The notes beneath the pieces are model-generated. The model was given only the letters and a program-made list of their open reading frames with translations. It had not been told where the DNA came from and did no database searches. From Deltaproteobacteria bacterium (lineage in GTDB: Bacteria; Desulfobacterota_C; Deferrisomatia; Deferrisomatales; JACRMM01): a stretch of DNA of 19,407 nucleotides. This document shows positions 6,270-12,845 of this stretch, piece by piece; positions within the stretch are counted from its first letter, which is position 1; each line of letters begins with the position of its first letter. Both the position numbers and the translations under genes were made by a program. The stretch is from positions 1 to 19,407 of the forward strand of contig JACRCS010000372.1 in the NCBI GenBank assembly GCA_016218905.1, read 5' to 3'.

Positions 6270-8182
6270 CGGCGTATCCATCCTATGCGCGTGAGAAGGT
6301 TTCGGGTCTTCTCGTTCCCGTACCCGACGAGCCCGCCCGGAAGCAGGAGCACCAGGGCGAGGAGCACCAGCCCCAGCACGAGGGCCCAGTACTCGGTCCA
6401 GGCCACGAGATAGGAGTTCAGGACCGTCAGGACGAAGGCGCCCACGGCCGGTCCCACGAAGGTGTAGATGCCTCCGATGATGGTCATCAGCACCGGGTCC
6501 GCGGACTTCGTCCAGTGGATGATCTCGGGCGAGACCGACTTTTCGACGAGCGTGAAGAGCACGCCCGCGAGCCCGGTGAACGCGCCGGAGACGACGAAGG
6601 CGCTCCACTGGTAGAGCTTTACGTTGACGCCCAGGTACGCCGCCCGCTGGCCGTTCTCCCGGATCGCCTTGAGGGTCGAGCCGTAGGGAGAGGACCGAAT
6701 CCGCCGGAGGAGCCCTACCGAGACCGCGACCACGAAGAGCACGAAGTAGTAGGCGGTCCTCGTCGAACCGATCTCCCACATCCCCACTCCCGGCACGGGG
6801 ATCGCGGGGACCGGGATCCCCTGGAGGCCGTTGTCGCCGCCCGTGAAGGAGTACCACTTGAAGGCGATCGTGTGGATGAGCTGCCCGAAGGCGAGGGTCA
6901 GCATCGAGAAGTGGACGCCCGACAGGCGCACGCAGAAGAACCCGACGGCCCCCGCCACGGCCGCTGCGCACGCGACCCCCAGGAGGAGGGCGGGCACGGT
7001 GCCCATCCCCCCCTTGGCGAGGAGCAGCCCGGCGGCGTAGGCGCCCGTCCCGAAGAACGCCGCCTGTCCGAAGGAGAGGAGCCCGGTCGTCCCGAGGAGC
7101 AGGTTGAACGCCATGGCCATGAGGGCCGCCACCATGACCTGGGTCAGGAGGTACAGGTAGAACCGCGCCGCGAGCGTCGGAACGACGAGCAGGACCGCCA
7201 GGGGAAGAAGCCACAGGAACGGGGGAGCGGAGAAGTGGACCGGGGAAACCTCCTGCTTCTCCATCCCGAGATTTCGCTCGGAGAGCGCCTTGATCTTCAG
7301 CGGCCGGCCGAAGAGCCCCCACGGGCGGAAGATGAGCACCACCACCATCAGCGCGTAGATGAGGGCCATCTCGAATTCGGGAAAGACGATGATCCCGATC
7401 GTCTCCAGGGCGCCGATGAGGAGCGAGCCGACGAGGGCGCCCCAGAGATTTCCCAGCCCGCCGATCACCACCACGACGAAGGACTCGATGATGACCTCGG
7501 TGCCCACCCCGGGGAAGACGGTCCTCGCGGGACCCGCCAGGGCCCCGCCGAAGCCCGCCAGCATCGCGCCGAAGGCGAAGACGAGGGTGAAGAGGGCCTT
7601 CATGTTGATCCCGAGGGCGTCGGCCATCTCCCGGTCGGAGGACGTGGCCCGGACGATCTTGCCCATCTTCGTCCGGTAGAGGAGGTACCAGAGGAGGAGC
7701 GCCACGAGGGGCGCCACCACCACGACCAGGATCGTGTAGAGCGGGACCGTGCCCCCCAGGAGCTCGATCGAGCCGTCCAGGAACGCCGGCTTCGAGATCG
7801 CCTTGTACTCCGCTCCGAAGACGATCTTCGCCACGTCGTCGATGACGAGGACCAGCGCGTAAGTGAGGAGGAGCTGATAGATCTCCTCCTGGATGTAGAT
7901 CCTCCGGAGGAGCCCCGTCTCGATCACTGCGCCCACGAGGGCGACGCCGAGGGGAGCGGCGAGGAGGGCGACGAAGAACCCTCCGGTCCCGGTCACGGTC
8001 GCCGCGACCCAGTAGGTGAAGTAGGCGCCCAGCATGTAGAGGGCGCCGTGGGCGAAGTTGAGGATGTTGAGCACCCCGAAGACGAGCGTCAGGCCCGAGG
8101 AGATCAGGAAGAGAAACGCGGCCAGCCGCAGGGCGCTCAAGAGCTGCACGACGAGGAAGGAGGGATCCAGAACTGCCGCCAT
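6203..8182 (-). CDS. Fused LivH-LivM permease of a HAAT ABC importer
   Basis: A 659-residue membrane protein made of two permeases that are usually separate genes. LivH-like residues 1-296 include GLTLVFGVLNILNFAHGAL (30-48) and coupling region RATSSDREMADALGIN (178-193). A hydrophilic linker spans 297-320. LivM-like residues 321-620 include GLLSFGQAAFFGTGAY (367-382), the TGGDNGLQGIP motif (447-457) and coupling region LKAIRENGQRAAYLGVN (504-520). No stop, ribosome binding site or start interrupts the junction, so this looks like a genuine fusion, a form known in this family. The last about 23 residues (FSKSAESSRASGAFEPSTR end) are encoded in the overlap with livG and look like non-conserved read-on. 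The start ATG at 8182 has only a weak GGGTG site. It lies 57 bp after livK, across a hairpin. Confidence 0.92.
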   Translation of the reverse strand: MAAVLDPSFLVVQLLSALRLAAFLFLISSGLTLVFGVLNILNFAHGALYMLGAYFTYWVAATVTGTGGFFVALLAAPLGVALVGAVIETGLLRRIYIQEEIYQLLLTYALVLVIDDVAKIVFGAEYKAISKPAFLDGSIELLGGTVPLYTILVVVVAPLVALLLWYLLYRTKMGKIVRATSSDREMADALGINMKALFTLVFAFGAMLAGFGGALAGPARTVFPGVGTEVIIESFVVVVIGGLGNLWGALVGSLLIGALETIGIIVFPEFEMALIYALMVVVLIFRPWGLFGRPLKIKALSERNLGMEKQEVSPVHFSAPPFLWLLPLAVLLVVPTLAARFYLYLLTQVMVAALMAMAFNLLLGTTGLLSFGQAAFFGTGAYAAGLLLAKGGMGTVPALLLGVACAAAVAGAVGFFCVRLSGVHFSMLTLAFGQLIHTIAFKWYSFTGGDNGLQGIPVPAIPVPGVGMWEIGSTRTAYYFVLFVVAVSVGLLRRIRSSPYGSTLKAIRENGQRAAYLGVNVKLYQWSAFVVSGAFTGLAGVLFTLVEKSVSPEIIHWTKSADPVLMTIIGGIYTFVGPAVGAFVLTVLNSYLVAWTEYWALVLGLVLLALVLLLPGGLVGYGNEKTRNLLTRIGWIRRWRFSKSAESSRASGAFEPSTR

Positions 8183-8204
8183 GTTTCACCCGCAGGTTAG
8201 GGAA

Positions 8205-8230
8205 GGGCCCCCTCAGAAGCGAAGGGGCCC
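8205..8230. promoter_or_regulatory. Intercistronic hairpin between livK and livHM
   Basis: GGGCCCCCT (8205-8213) and AGGGGCCC (8223-8230) pair with one bulged base around a 9-nt loop. The hairpin lies 9 bp after the livK stop. No U-run follows on the minus strand, so complete termination is unlikely. A strong stem at this position commonly protects the binding-protein mRNA or attenuates read-through, so that binding protein exceeds permease. The structure is seen; the role is inferred from other binding-protein operons. Confidence 0.55.
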
Positions 8231-8239
8231 GGGGCGGTC

Positions 8240-9442
8240 CTACTGCTTCGGCGCTTCTTTCTTCCACTCCTCGATGGAGTAGAGCACCTCGTCGGCCTTG
8301 AAGACCTCCGGCTTCGTCACAATGGCGAAGGGGTACGCCTTGTCGAACCCCACATCGCCCGCCATGAAGTCACAGGACGCCTGGTGGTCTTCCTTGCGCA
8401 GCGTGGACTTCCCGCGCGGGAGGTCGAGGGAGAGCCCCTCCAGAGCAGCGATCACCTTCTCCGTGTCCGTCGACCCGGCCTTCTTCATGGCTTCGGCGAG
8501 GAAGTAGACGGCGTCGTAGCCTTCAGCGGCCCATCCCGGCGGGTAGTCCTTGTACTCGTCCATGTACGCCTTCACGAAGTCCTGGTTCCTCTTCGTGTTC
8601 GGCCAGTGGAAGTAGTAGCGCTGGTCGGCGATGATCCCGACCGGCATGTCCTTTCCCAGCGCCTTGGTGACGGTGACGTCGGCGCCGGTGGCGATGATCC
8701 ACTTCATCTTCTCGAAGACGCCGAAGGGCTTGGCCTGCTTGATGAAGGCGACCAGGTCGCCGCCCCAGAGGGTACAGAAGACGGCGTCCGGCTTGGCGGC
8801 CAGGACCGCGTTGATGTAAGTCGTGTAGTCGGGCGCGTAGAGCTTCGGCCACTGCTCGCCCAGGAACTCCGCCTTGGGGTTCTTCGCCTTGACCGTGCCC
8901 TTGAAGATGTCCCACATGGTCCGCCCGTACTCGTAGTCCGGGCCGATGTTGTAGAACTTCTGGAGCTTCTTGTCCTTCAGGGCGTGGAGCGCCAGGGCCG
9001 TCGCTTCCTGGGAGTTACAGGTTCCCGCCCGGAACACGTAGCGGTTCCACTTCTCCTTCGTGAGAGTGTCGGTGGAAGCGACGGTCACCATCAGGATCTT
9101 CTTCTCCTGCTTGGCGATCTCGGAGACCGCGAGGACCGCACCCGAGCTCACGAGCCCGAAAAGGAAGTCGACCTCGTCCTTCTGGATGTAGCGCTTTGCG
9201 AGCGACTGGGCCTCCTGCACGTTACCCTTGTCGTCGGCCATGAGGAGCTCCAGCTTCCGGCCGAGGACGCCTCCCCTGGCGTTGATCTCCTTCACCGCGA
9301 GCTCGGCGCCCTGCTTGCATGTGATCCCGAGGTCGGCCGGGCGCCCCGACAGCGGGAGCATTCCTCCGAGCTTGATGGTCTCGGCCCCCAATGCGGGCGC
9401 CGCTACGAGAAGAGCCGCGAGAATCGCCCAGGTTCGTTTCAT
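8240..9442 (-). CDS. Periplasmic substrate-binding protein, LivK/HAAT family
   Basis: A 400-residue type I periplasmic binding protein. The signal peptide is residues 1-20 (KR, a hydrophobic core, then PALGA before ETIKLGG). The mature domain starts with the family pattern IKLGGMLPLSGRPADLG and continues with ELAVKEINARGGVLGRKLELLMADDKGN and the second-lobe segment near YTTYINAVLAAKPDAVFC. No lipobox cysteine is present, so it should be free in the periplasm. The ATG at 9442 was chosen for the signal peptide and an AGGAG 8 nt upstream; a much longer open frame upstream lacks both. It is the first gene after the -24/-12 promoter at 9501-9516. The ligand is unknown. Context (bdhA, aacS) favours 3-hydroxybutyrate, acetoacetate or a related short acid over branched-chain amino acids. 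Confidence 0.9.
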   Translation of the reverse strand: MKRTWAILAALLVAAPALGAETIKLGGMLPLSGRPADLGITCKQGAELAVKEINARGGVLGRKLELLMADDKGNVQEAQSLAKRYIQKDEVDFLFGLVSSGAVLAVSEIAKQEKKILMVTVASTDTLTKEKWNRYVFRAGTCNSQEATALALHALKDKKLQKFYNIGPDYEYGRTMWDIFKGTVKAKNPKAEFLGEQWPKLYAPDYTTYINAVLAAKPDAVFCTLWGGDLVAFIKQAKPFGVFEKMKWIIATGADVTVTKALGKDMPVGIIADQRYYFHWPNTKRNQDFVKAYMDEYKDYPPGWAAEGYDAVYFLAEAMKKAGSTDTEKVIAALEGLSLDLPRGKSTLRKEDHQASCDFMAGDVGFDKAYPFAIVTKPEVFKADEVLYSIEEWKKEAPKQ

Positions 9443-9500
9443 CTCCTCTCTCCTTTCGCTTGGGCCGCCAAACCCCGAGCGGCCGACAGGAGGAGGGAAG

Positions 9501-9516
9501 TGCACCCGCCGTGCCA
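9501..9516 (-). promoter_or_regulatory. Sigma54 (-24/-12) promoter of the livK operon
   Basis: On the minus strand the 16-mer TGGCACGGCGGGTGCA matches TGGCACG-N4-TTGCA at all but one defined position (GTGCA for TTGCA). It keeps the essential GG (9515-9514) and GC (9503-9502) with 10 bp between them. The predicted start site is about 9490, giving a leader of about 48 nt to the livK ATG. A sigma54-activator gene lies immediately upstream and dyad operators lie at suitable distances, which makes a chance match unlikely. Confidence 0.85.
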
Positions 9517-9625
9517 CGCCCGTTCCGCGCCTTTCGGATCCGGCGTACTTGGCCGATAACAAACAAGCTTTTGATCCGGCGGAAACGCGGGCCCCCGCGC
9601 GGAAAGGAGGCGCATTGGACCACTG

Positions 9626-9643
9626 TGTCCGGAGATCCGGACA
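9626..9643. promoter_or_regulatory. Activator-site dyad 3 (TGTCCG-N6-CGGACA)
   Basis: A perfect inverted repeat: TGTCCGG at 9626-9632 and CCGGACA at 9637-9643. It has the same 18-bp length and the same outer TGTC...GACA as the two dyads at 9694-9731. Its centre is about 145 bp upstream of the predicted sigma54 start site, a normal distance for an enhancer-type upstream activating sequence. Confidence 0.65.
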
Positions 9644-9693
9644 GATATAGGCCGGGACTCGGCCGAGAGGCAGGGGAGTCGAGGTTGCCGCTG

Positions 9694-9731
9694 TGTCTGC
9701 CACGCCAGACATACGTCTGGGGAATCAGACA
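9694..9731. promoter_or_regulatory. Activator-site dyads 1 and 2, 20 bp apart
   Basis: TGTCTG-N6-CAGACA lies at 9694-9711 and CGTCTG-N6-CAGACA at 9714-9731. Their centres are 20 bp apart, close to two helical turns, so dimers would bind the same DNA face. They lie about 213 and 233 bp upstream of the predicted sigma54 start site and just past the 3' end of the activator gene. Paired dyads of this sort are the usual binding sites of Fis-type sigma54 activators, which act as oligomers. Confidence 0.72.
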
Positions 9732-9755
9732 TACCACTTCCTGGATGGACGGGGC

Positions 9756-11171
9756 CTACGGCTTCCCGGCGGCCGCCAGCTTCTCATAGAGCGTCGCCCG
9801 GGAGATCTGGAGCAGGCGCGCCGCAACCGCTTTTTTGCCGCCGGAAGCGCCGAGCGCCGCCACGATCGCCTCCCGCTCGGCGTCCGCCAGGACGCGGGCG
9901 AGCGGCCGGACCGCGGGACCGGCCGAGCTGGCGCCGGACGCCGGCGCTCCGGGCAGGATGCCCGCGAAATCCTCCGGTCCCAGGCGAATCTTCTCCGAGA
10001 TCATGGCCGCTCGCTCGAGGACGTTCCGCAGCTCCCGGACGTTGCCCGGCCAGTCATACCGAGAGAGCACCGGCAGAGCGGAGGGGCTCAGCTCGCGCAG
10101 CGGATCGCCGCTCCGCGCCGCCATCTGGGCGAGGATCGCGTCGGAGAGCGCCTCCAGGTCCTCGACCCGCTCCCGCAGGGGAGGGAGAGAGAGGGGCAGG
10201 ACGTTCAGGCGGAAGTAGAGATCGGAGCGGAACTTCCCCTGCTCCACCATCCCGCGCAGGTCTCTGCTCGTCGCCGCGATGACGCGGACGTTCACGCGGA
10301 CGACCTTGTCGGAGCCGAGCGGCTCGAACTCCTGCTCCTGGAGCGCCCGCAGGAGCTTCGCCTGGAGCTGGAGCGGCATGTCCCCCACCTCATCGAGGAA
10401 GAGGGTCCCCCCGTCGGCGAGCTTGATCTTTCCGTCCCGGCCCTTGCGGTCGGCCCCCGTGTACGCGCCCGGGGCCACGCCGAAGAACTCCGCTTCGAGG
10501 AGGTTCTCCGGGATCGCGGCCATGTTGACGCCGACGAAGGGGCCGGCCGCCCTCGCGGAGGCCGCGTGGATCGCGTGGGCGAGGAGCTCCTTCCCCGTCC
10601 CGGTCTCTCCGACGAGGAGGACGGTCGTGTCGAGCCGGGCCGCGCGGCGCGCCTGCCGCTTCAGCTCGACGCAGGGGGGGCTCGCGCCGATGAAGTGAGC
10701 GAACGTGTACTTGGCCGCCCGGTGCTCCGCGAGCTCCCGCCGGGCTCGAGCAAGGTCGGCCCGGAGCTCGCTGAAGCGGGCGACCAGAGGACCGAGCGGT
10801 TCGAGCTGATCGTAGAGGACGAAGCCGACGGCGCCGGTCACCTGCCCCGCGGCATCGCGAAGCGGGATCCGCGTGACGACCAGCGGCCGGGTGCCGAACT
10901 GCATCAGATCGAGGAGGATGGGCTTGCCGCTCTCCACGACCTGACGCATGAGGCTGTTCGGGATGACCTCCTCGACCTCTCGACCGAGCGCCTCCTCCGG
11001 CCCCGAGAGCCCGAGGAAGCGAGCGTACGGTTCATTCATCCAGACGATCCTCGCGTCGGCGTCGACGGCGAGGGCCCCTTCGCAGGAGGACTCGAAGAGG
11101 TCGAAGAGGGATCGGGCGGCCTGCCGCCGGACCTCCTCGGCGTGCTGAACGAAGGAAGGGTCGTTCTGCAT
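9756..11171 (-). CDS. PAS-domain sigma54-dependent activator (enhancer-binding protein)
   Basis: A 471-residue activator in three parts. The N-terminal PAS sensor is about 22-120, with SCEGALAVDADARIVWMNE. A helical linker spans 125-152. The AAA+ core, about 158-395, has Walker A GETGTGKE (188-195), sigma54-contacting GAYTGA (235-240, the tolerated F-to-Y form of GAFTGA), Walker B GGTLFLDE (254-261) and WPGNVREL (374-381). A Fis-type HTH occupies about 428-468 (KKAVAARLLQISRATLYEKL). No receiver domain is present, so it should sense a metabolite directly through PAS, not a phosphate. The ATG at 11171 has GAGGAG 5 nt upstream. Its gene ends 313 bp before livK, with three dyads and a sigma54 promoter between. 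Pseudomonas HbcR, a PAS-type sigma54 activator of 3-hydroxybutyrate catabolism, is the closest functional parallel I know. Confidence 0.93.
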   Translation of the reverse strand: MQNDPSFVQHAEEVRRQAARSLFDLFESSCEGALAVDADARIVWMNEPYARFLGLSGPEEALGREVEEVIPNSLMRQVVESGKPILLDLMQFGTRPLVVTRIPLRDAAGQVTGAVGFVLYDQLEPLGPLVARFSELRADLARARRELAEHRAAKYTFAHFIGASPPCVELKRQARRAARLDTTVLLVGETGTGKELLAHAIHAASARAAGPFVGVNMAAIPENLLEAEFFGVAPGAYTGADRKGRDGKIKLADGGTLFLDEVGDMPLQLQAKLLRALQEQEFEPLGSDKVVRVNVRVIAATSRDLRGMVEQGKFRSDLYFRLNVLPLSLPPLRERVEDLEALSDAILAQMAARSGDPLRELSPSALPVLSRYDWPGNVRELRNVLERAAMISEKIRLGPEDFAGILPGAPASGASSAGPAVRPLARVLADAEREAIVAALGASGGKKAVAARLLQISRATLYEKLAAAGKP

Positions 11172-11181
11172 GAGCTCCTCA

Positions 11182-11363
11182 GGGACCAGGGACCAGGGAC
11201 CAGTGACCAGTGACCGGTTATCGGTTATCGGTTATCGGTTATCGGCTATCGGCTATCGGCTATCGACAACTGACAACTGACAACTGACAACCGACAACTG
11301 ACAACCGACAACTGACAACTGACAACTGACAACCGAGAACTGACAACCGAGAACCGACAACTC
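11182..11363. repeat. Array B: 26 consecutive 7-bp units, inverted
   Basis: Twelve units run 11182-11265: GGGACCA x3, GTGACCA, GTGACCG, GTTATCG x4, GCTATCG x3. Fourteen units then run 11266-11363, variants of ACAACTG, ACAACCG, AGAACTG, AGAACCG and ACAACTC. All 26 keep exact 7-bp register over 182 bp. Read as CGGTTAT against ACAACCG, the arms pair at six of seven positions. The array begins at the ribosome binding site of the sigma54-activator gene and ends inside the stop codon of the upstream flavoprotein gene, so it is the whole intercistronic region. No promoter for the activator is recognisable outside it. Confidence 0.93.
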
Positions 11364-12750
11364 AATCCGGCAACATCTTGCCGGGGTTGAGGATCCCCTT
11401 CGGGTCGAAGGCCTTTTTGATTCGGCGCATGTACTCGAGGGCCCTGCCGTGCTCGGCCTCGACGAACGGAAGCTTCCCCAACCCCACTCCGTGCTCGCCG
11501 GTGCACGTTCCGCCGACGGCCAGAGAGTGCTCGACGACAGCCCGGTTCACCCGGCCCACGGCCGCCTTCGCCGCGGCGTCCTCCCGGTCGAAGGCGAGGC
11601 CCAGGTGGAGGTTCCCGTCGCCCGCGTGGCCCCAAAAGAACCCCGGGACCCCCTCCCGCTCGACCGCCTGCTTCGCCCTCCCCACCATCTCCGCGTAGCG
11701 GCTGATGGGCACGCAGGTGTCCACGAGGAGGACCGCCTTGCCGGGGTGATTCCGCTTGATGGACTCCAGGGCGGCGTGGCGCACCTCCCACAGGCGGACC
11801 CGCTCGTCGGCGCCGATGCCGCGCTCGATCTTGAGCGCCCCCCGCTCCTCGAGGACCCCCTGCACGAGCTCGAACTGGCTCTCCAGGGCGGACTCGTTCA
11901 CGTTGTGGAACTCCAGGAAGAGCATGGGTTGCTCGTCGAGGCCCATCTTCTGGTCCCGGTTGATCTCCGCGACGACCGCAGCGTCCATGAGCTCCAGGGC
12001 GGCGGGGTTGAGCCCGTACCGGATCGTCTCGCTCACGGCGTCGCACGCCGCCTCGATGGCCGGGAAGGTCGCCACGACCGTGAGGTACTCCGGGGGAAGG
12101 CCCCGCAGCCGGAGGGTGACGCTCGTCGCGATCCCGAGCGTCCCTTCGCTGCCGACCATGAGCCGCAGGAGGTCGTAGCCCGCGGAGCTCTTGATGGCGC
12201 GGCTCCCGAGCCGGAGCACGTCGCCCTCGGCGGTCACCACCTCCATCCCCAGGACGCACTCCCGGGTCGCGCCGTAGGCGACGGTGCGGACGCCGGAGGC
12301 GTTGTTTCCGATCATTCCCCCGAGGCTCGCGTGGGCGCCCGGATCGGGAGGGAAGAAGAGGCCGTAGTGGCGCAGCCGGTCGTTCAGCTCCCGGTAGGGC
12401 AGCCCTACCTCGACGTCCACCTGGAGGTCCTTCTCCCGAATCTCCAGGATGCGATTCATCTCGGCGAAGTCGAGGACGATCCCCCCCTCCACCGGGATGG
12501 GGTTCCCCTCGAGGCTCGTGCCCGCGCACCAGGCGGTGACGGGGTAGCCCTTCTGGCCCGCGAGCTTCACCACCGCCACGACGTCCTCGGTCTTCCGGGG
12601 CCAGACGACCACGTGGGGCCGGTGGGGCTCGTGGTAGGACTCGTCTCGCGAATGGAGGTCGAGGTTCGATGCTCCGGTCGAGATGCGCGTCTCTCCCAGG
12701 ACTCGCCTCAGCGTCGCGAGGTCTTCAGGGGTGATGGGGGGGTACGGCAC
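11362..12750 (-). CDS. FAD-linked oxidase, GlcD / D-lactate dehydrogenase type
   Basis: A 462-residue flavoprotein of the VAO/PCMH family that probably oxidises a 2-hydroxy acid such as D-lactate or glycolate. The FAD-binding PCMH domain (about 40-220) contains PDPGAHASLGGMIGNNASG (135-153) and a YGATRECVLGMEVV segment. The C-terminal FAD_oxidase_C domain contains HAGDGNLH (375-382) and CTGEHGVGLGK (416-426). NPGKMLPD ends the protein as expected. The cytochrome-type D-lactate dehydrogenase subgroup fits best; no GlcE or GlcF partner is nearby. The GTG start at 12750 has GAGG 7-8 nt upstream. It lies between two repeat arrays that exactly occupy both flanking gaps. Confidence 0.88.
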   Translation of the reverse strand: MPYPPITPEDLATLRRVLGETRISTGASNLDLHSRDESYHEPHRPHVVVWPRKTEDVVAVVKLAGQKGYPVTAWCAGTSLEGNPIPVEGGIVLDFAEMNRILEIREKDLQVDVEVGLPYRELNDRLRHYGLFFPPDPGAHASLGGMIGNNASGVRTVAYGATRECVLGMEVVTAEGDVLRLGSRAIKSSAGYDLLRLMVGSEGTLGIATSVTLRLRGLPPEYLTVVATFPAIEAACDAVSETIRYGLNPAALELMDAAVVAEINRDQKMGLDEQPMLFLEFHNVNESALESQFELVQGVLEERGALKIERGIGADERVRLWEVRHAALESIKRNHPGKAVLLVDTCVPISRYAEMVGRAKQAVEREGVPGFFWGHAGDGNLHLGLAFDREDAAAKAAVGRVNRAVVEHSLAVGGTCTGEHGVGLGKLPFVEAEHGRALEYMRRIKKAFDPKGILNPGKMLPD

Positions 12751-12764
12751 GGCTCTACCTCAGG

Positions 12765-12845
12765 GTCCCTTGTATCGTTTGCGTCCCTTGCGTCCCTCGT
12801 CTCCCCAGCAAGAGGACCTAAGGTCCCCAAGGGACCTAAGGGACT
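12765..12845. repeat. Array E: GTCCCTT/AAGGGAC 9-bp inverted array
   Basis: Nine 9-bp windows in one register run 12765-12845: GTCCCTTGT, ATCGTTTGC, GTCCCTTGC, GTCCCTCGT, CTCCCCAGC, AAGAGGACC, TAAGGTCCC, CAAGGGACC, TAAGGGACT. The left arm carries GTCCCT and the right arm AGGGAC, so they pair. The array ends at the base before the stop codon (12846-12848) of the old-yellow-enzyme gene. It starts 4-11 bp before the GAGG of the next gene, so it fills the intercistronic gap just as Array B does. Confidence 0.8.

Noticed and set aside
6515..8200. 561-residue plus-strand open frame opposite livHM
   Set aside because: The composition is almost wholly E, R, D, H and G, the mirror of a hydrophobic permease. 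No start context or family resemblance is seen.
6282..8267. N-terminal extension of livG in the same frame (Arg/Pro/Gly-rich)
   Set aside because: It overlaps livHM completely and has GC-shadow composition; livG homology starts at MAFLEV.
11182..11363. Terminal inverted repeats of an insertion sequence or MITE
   Set aside because: There is no transposase, no internal unique segment and no target-site duplication. The array abuts the stop codon and the ribosome binding site exactly.
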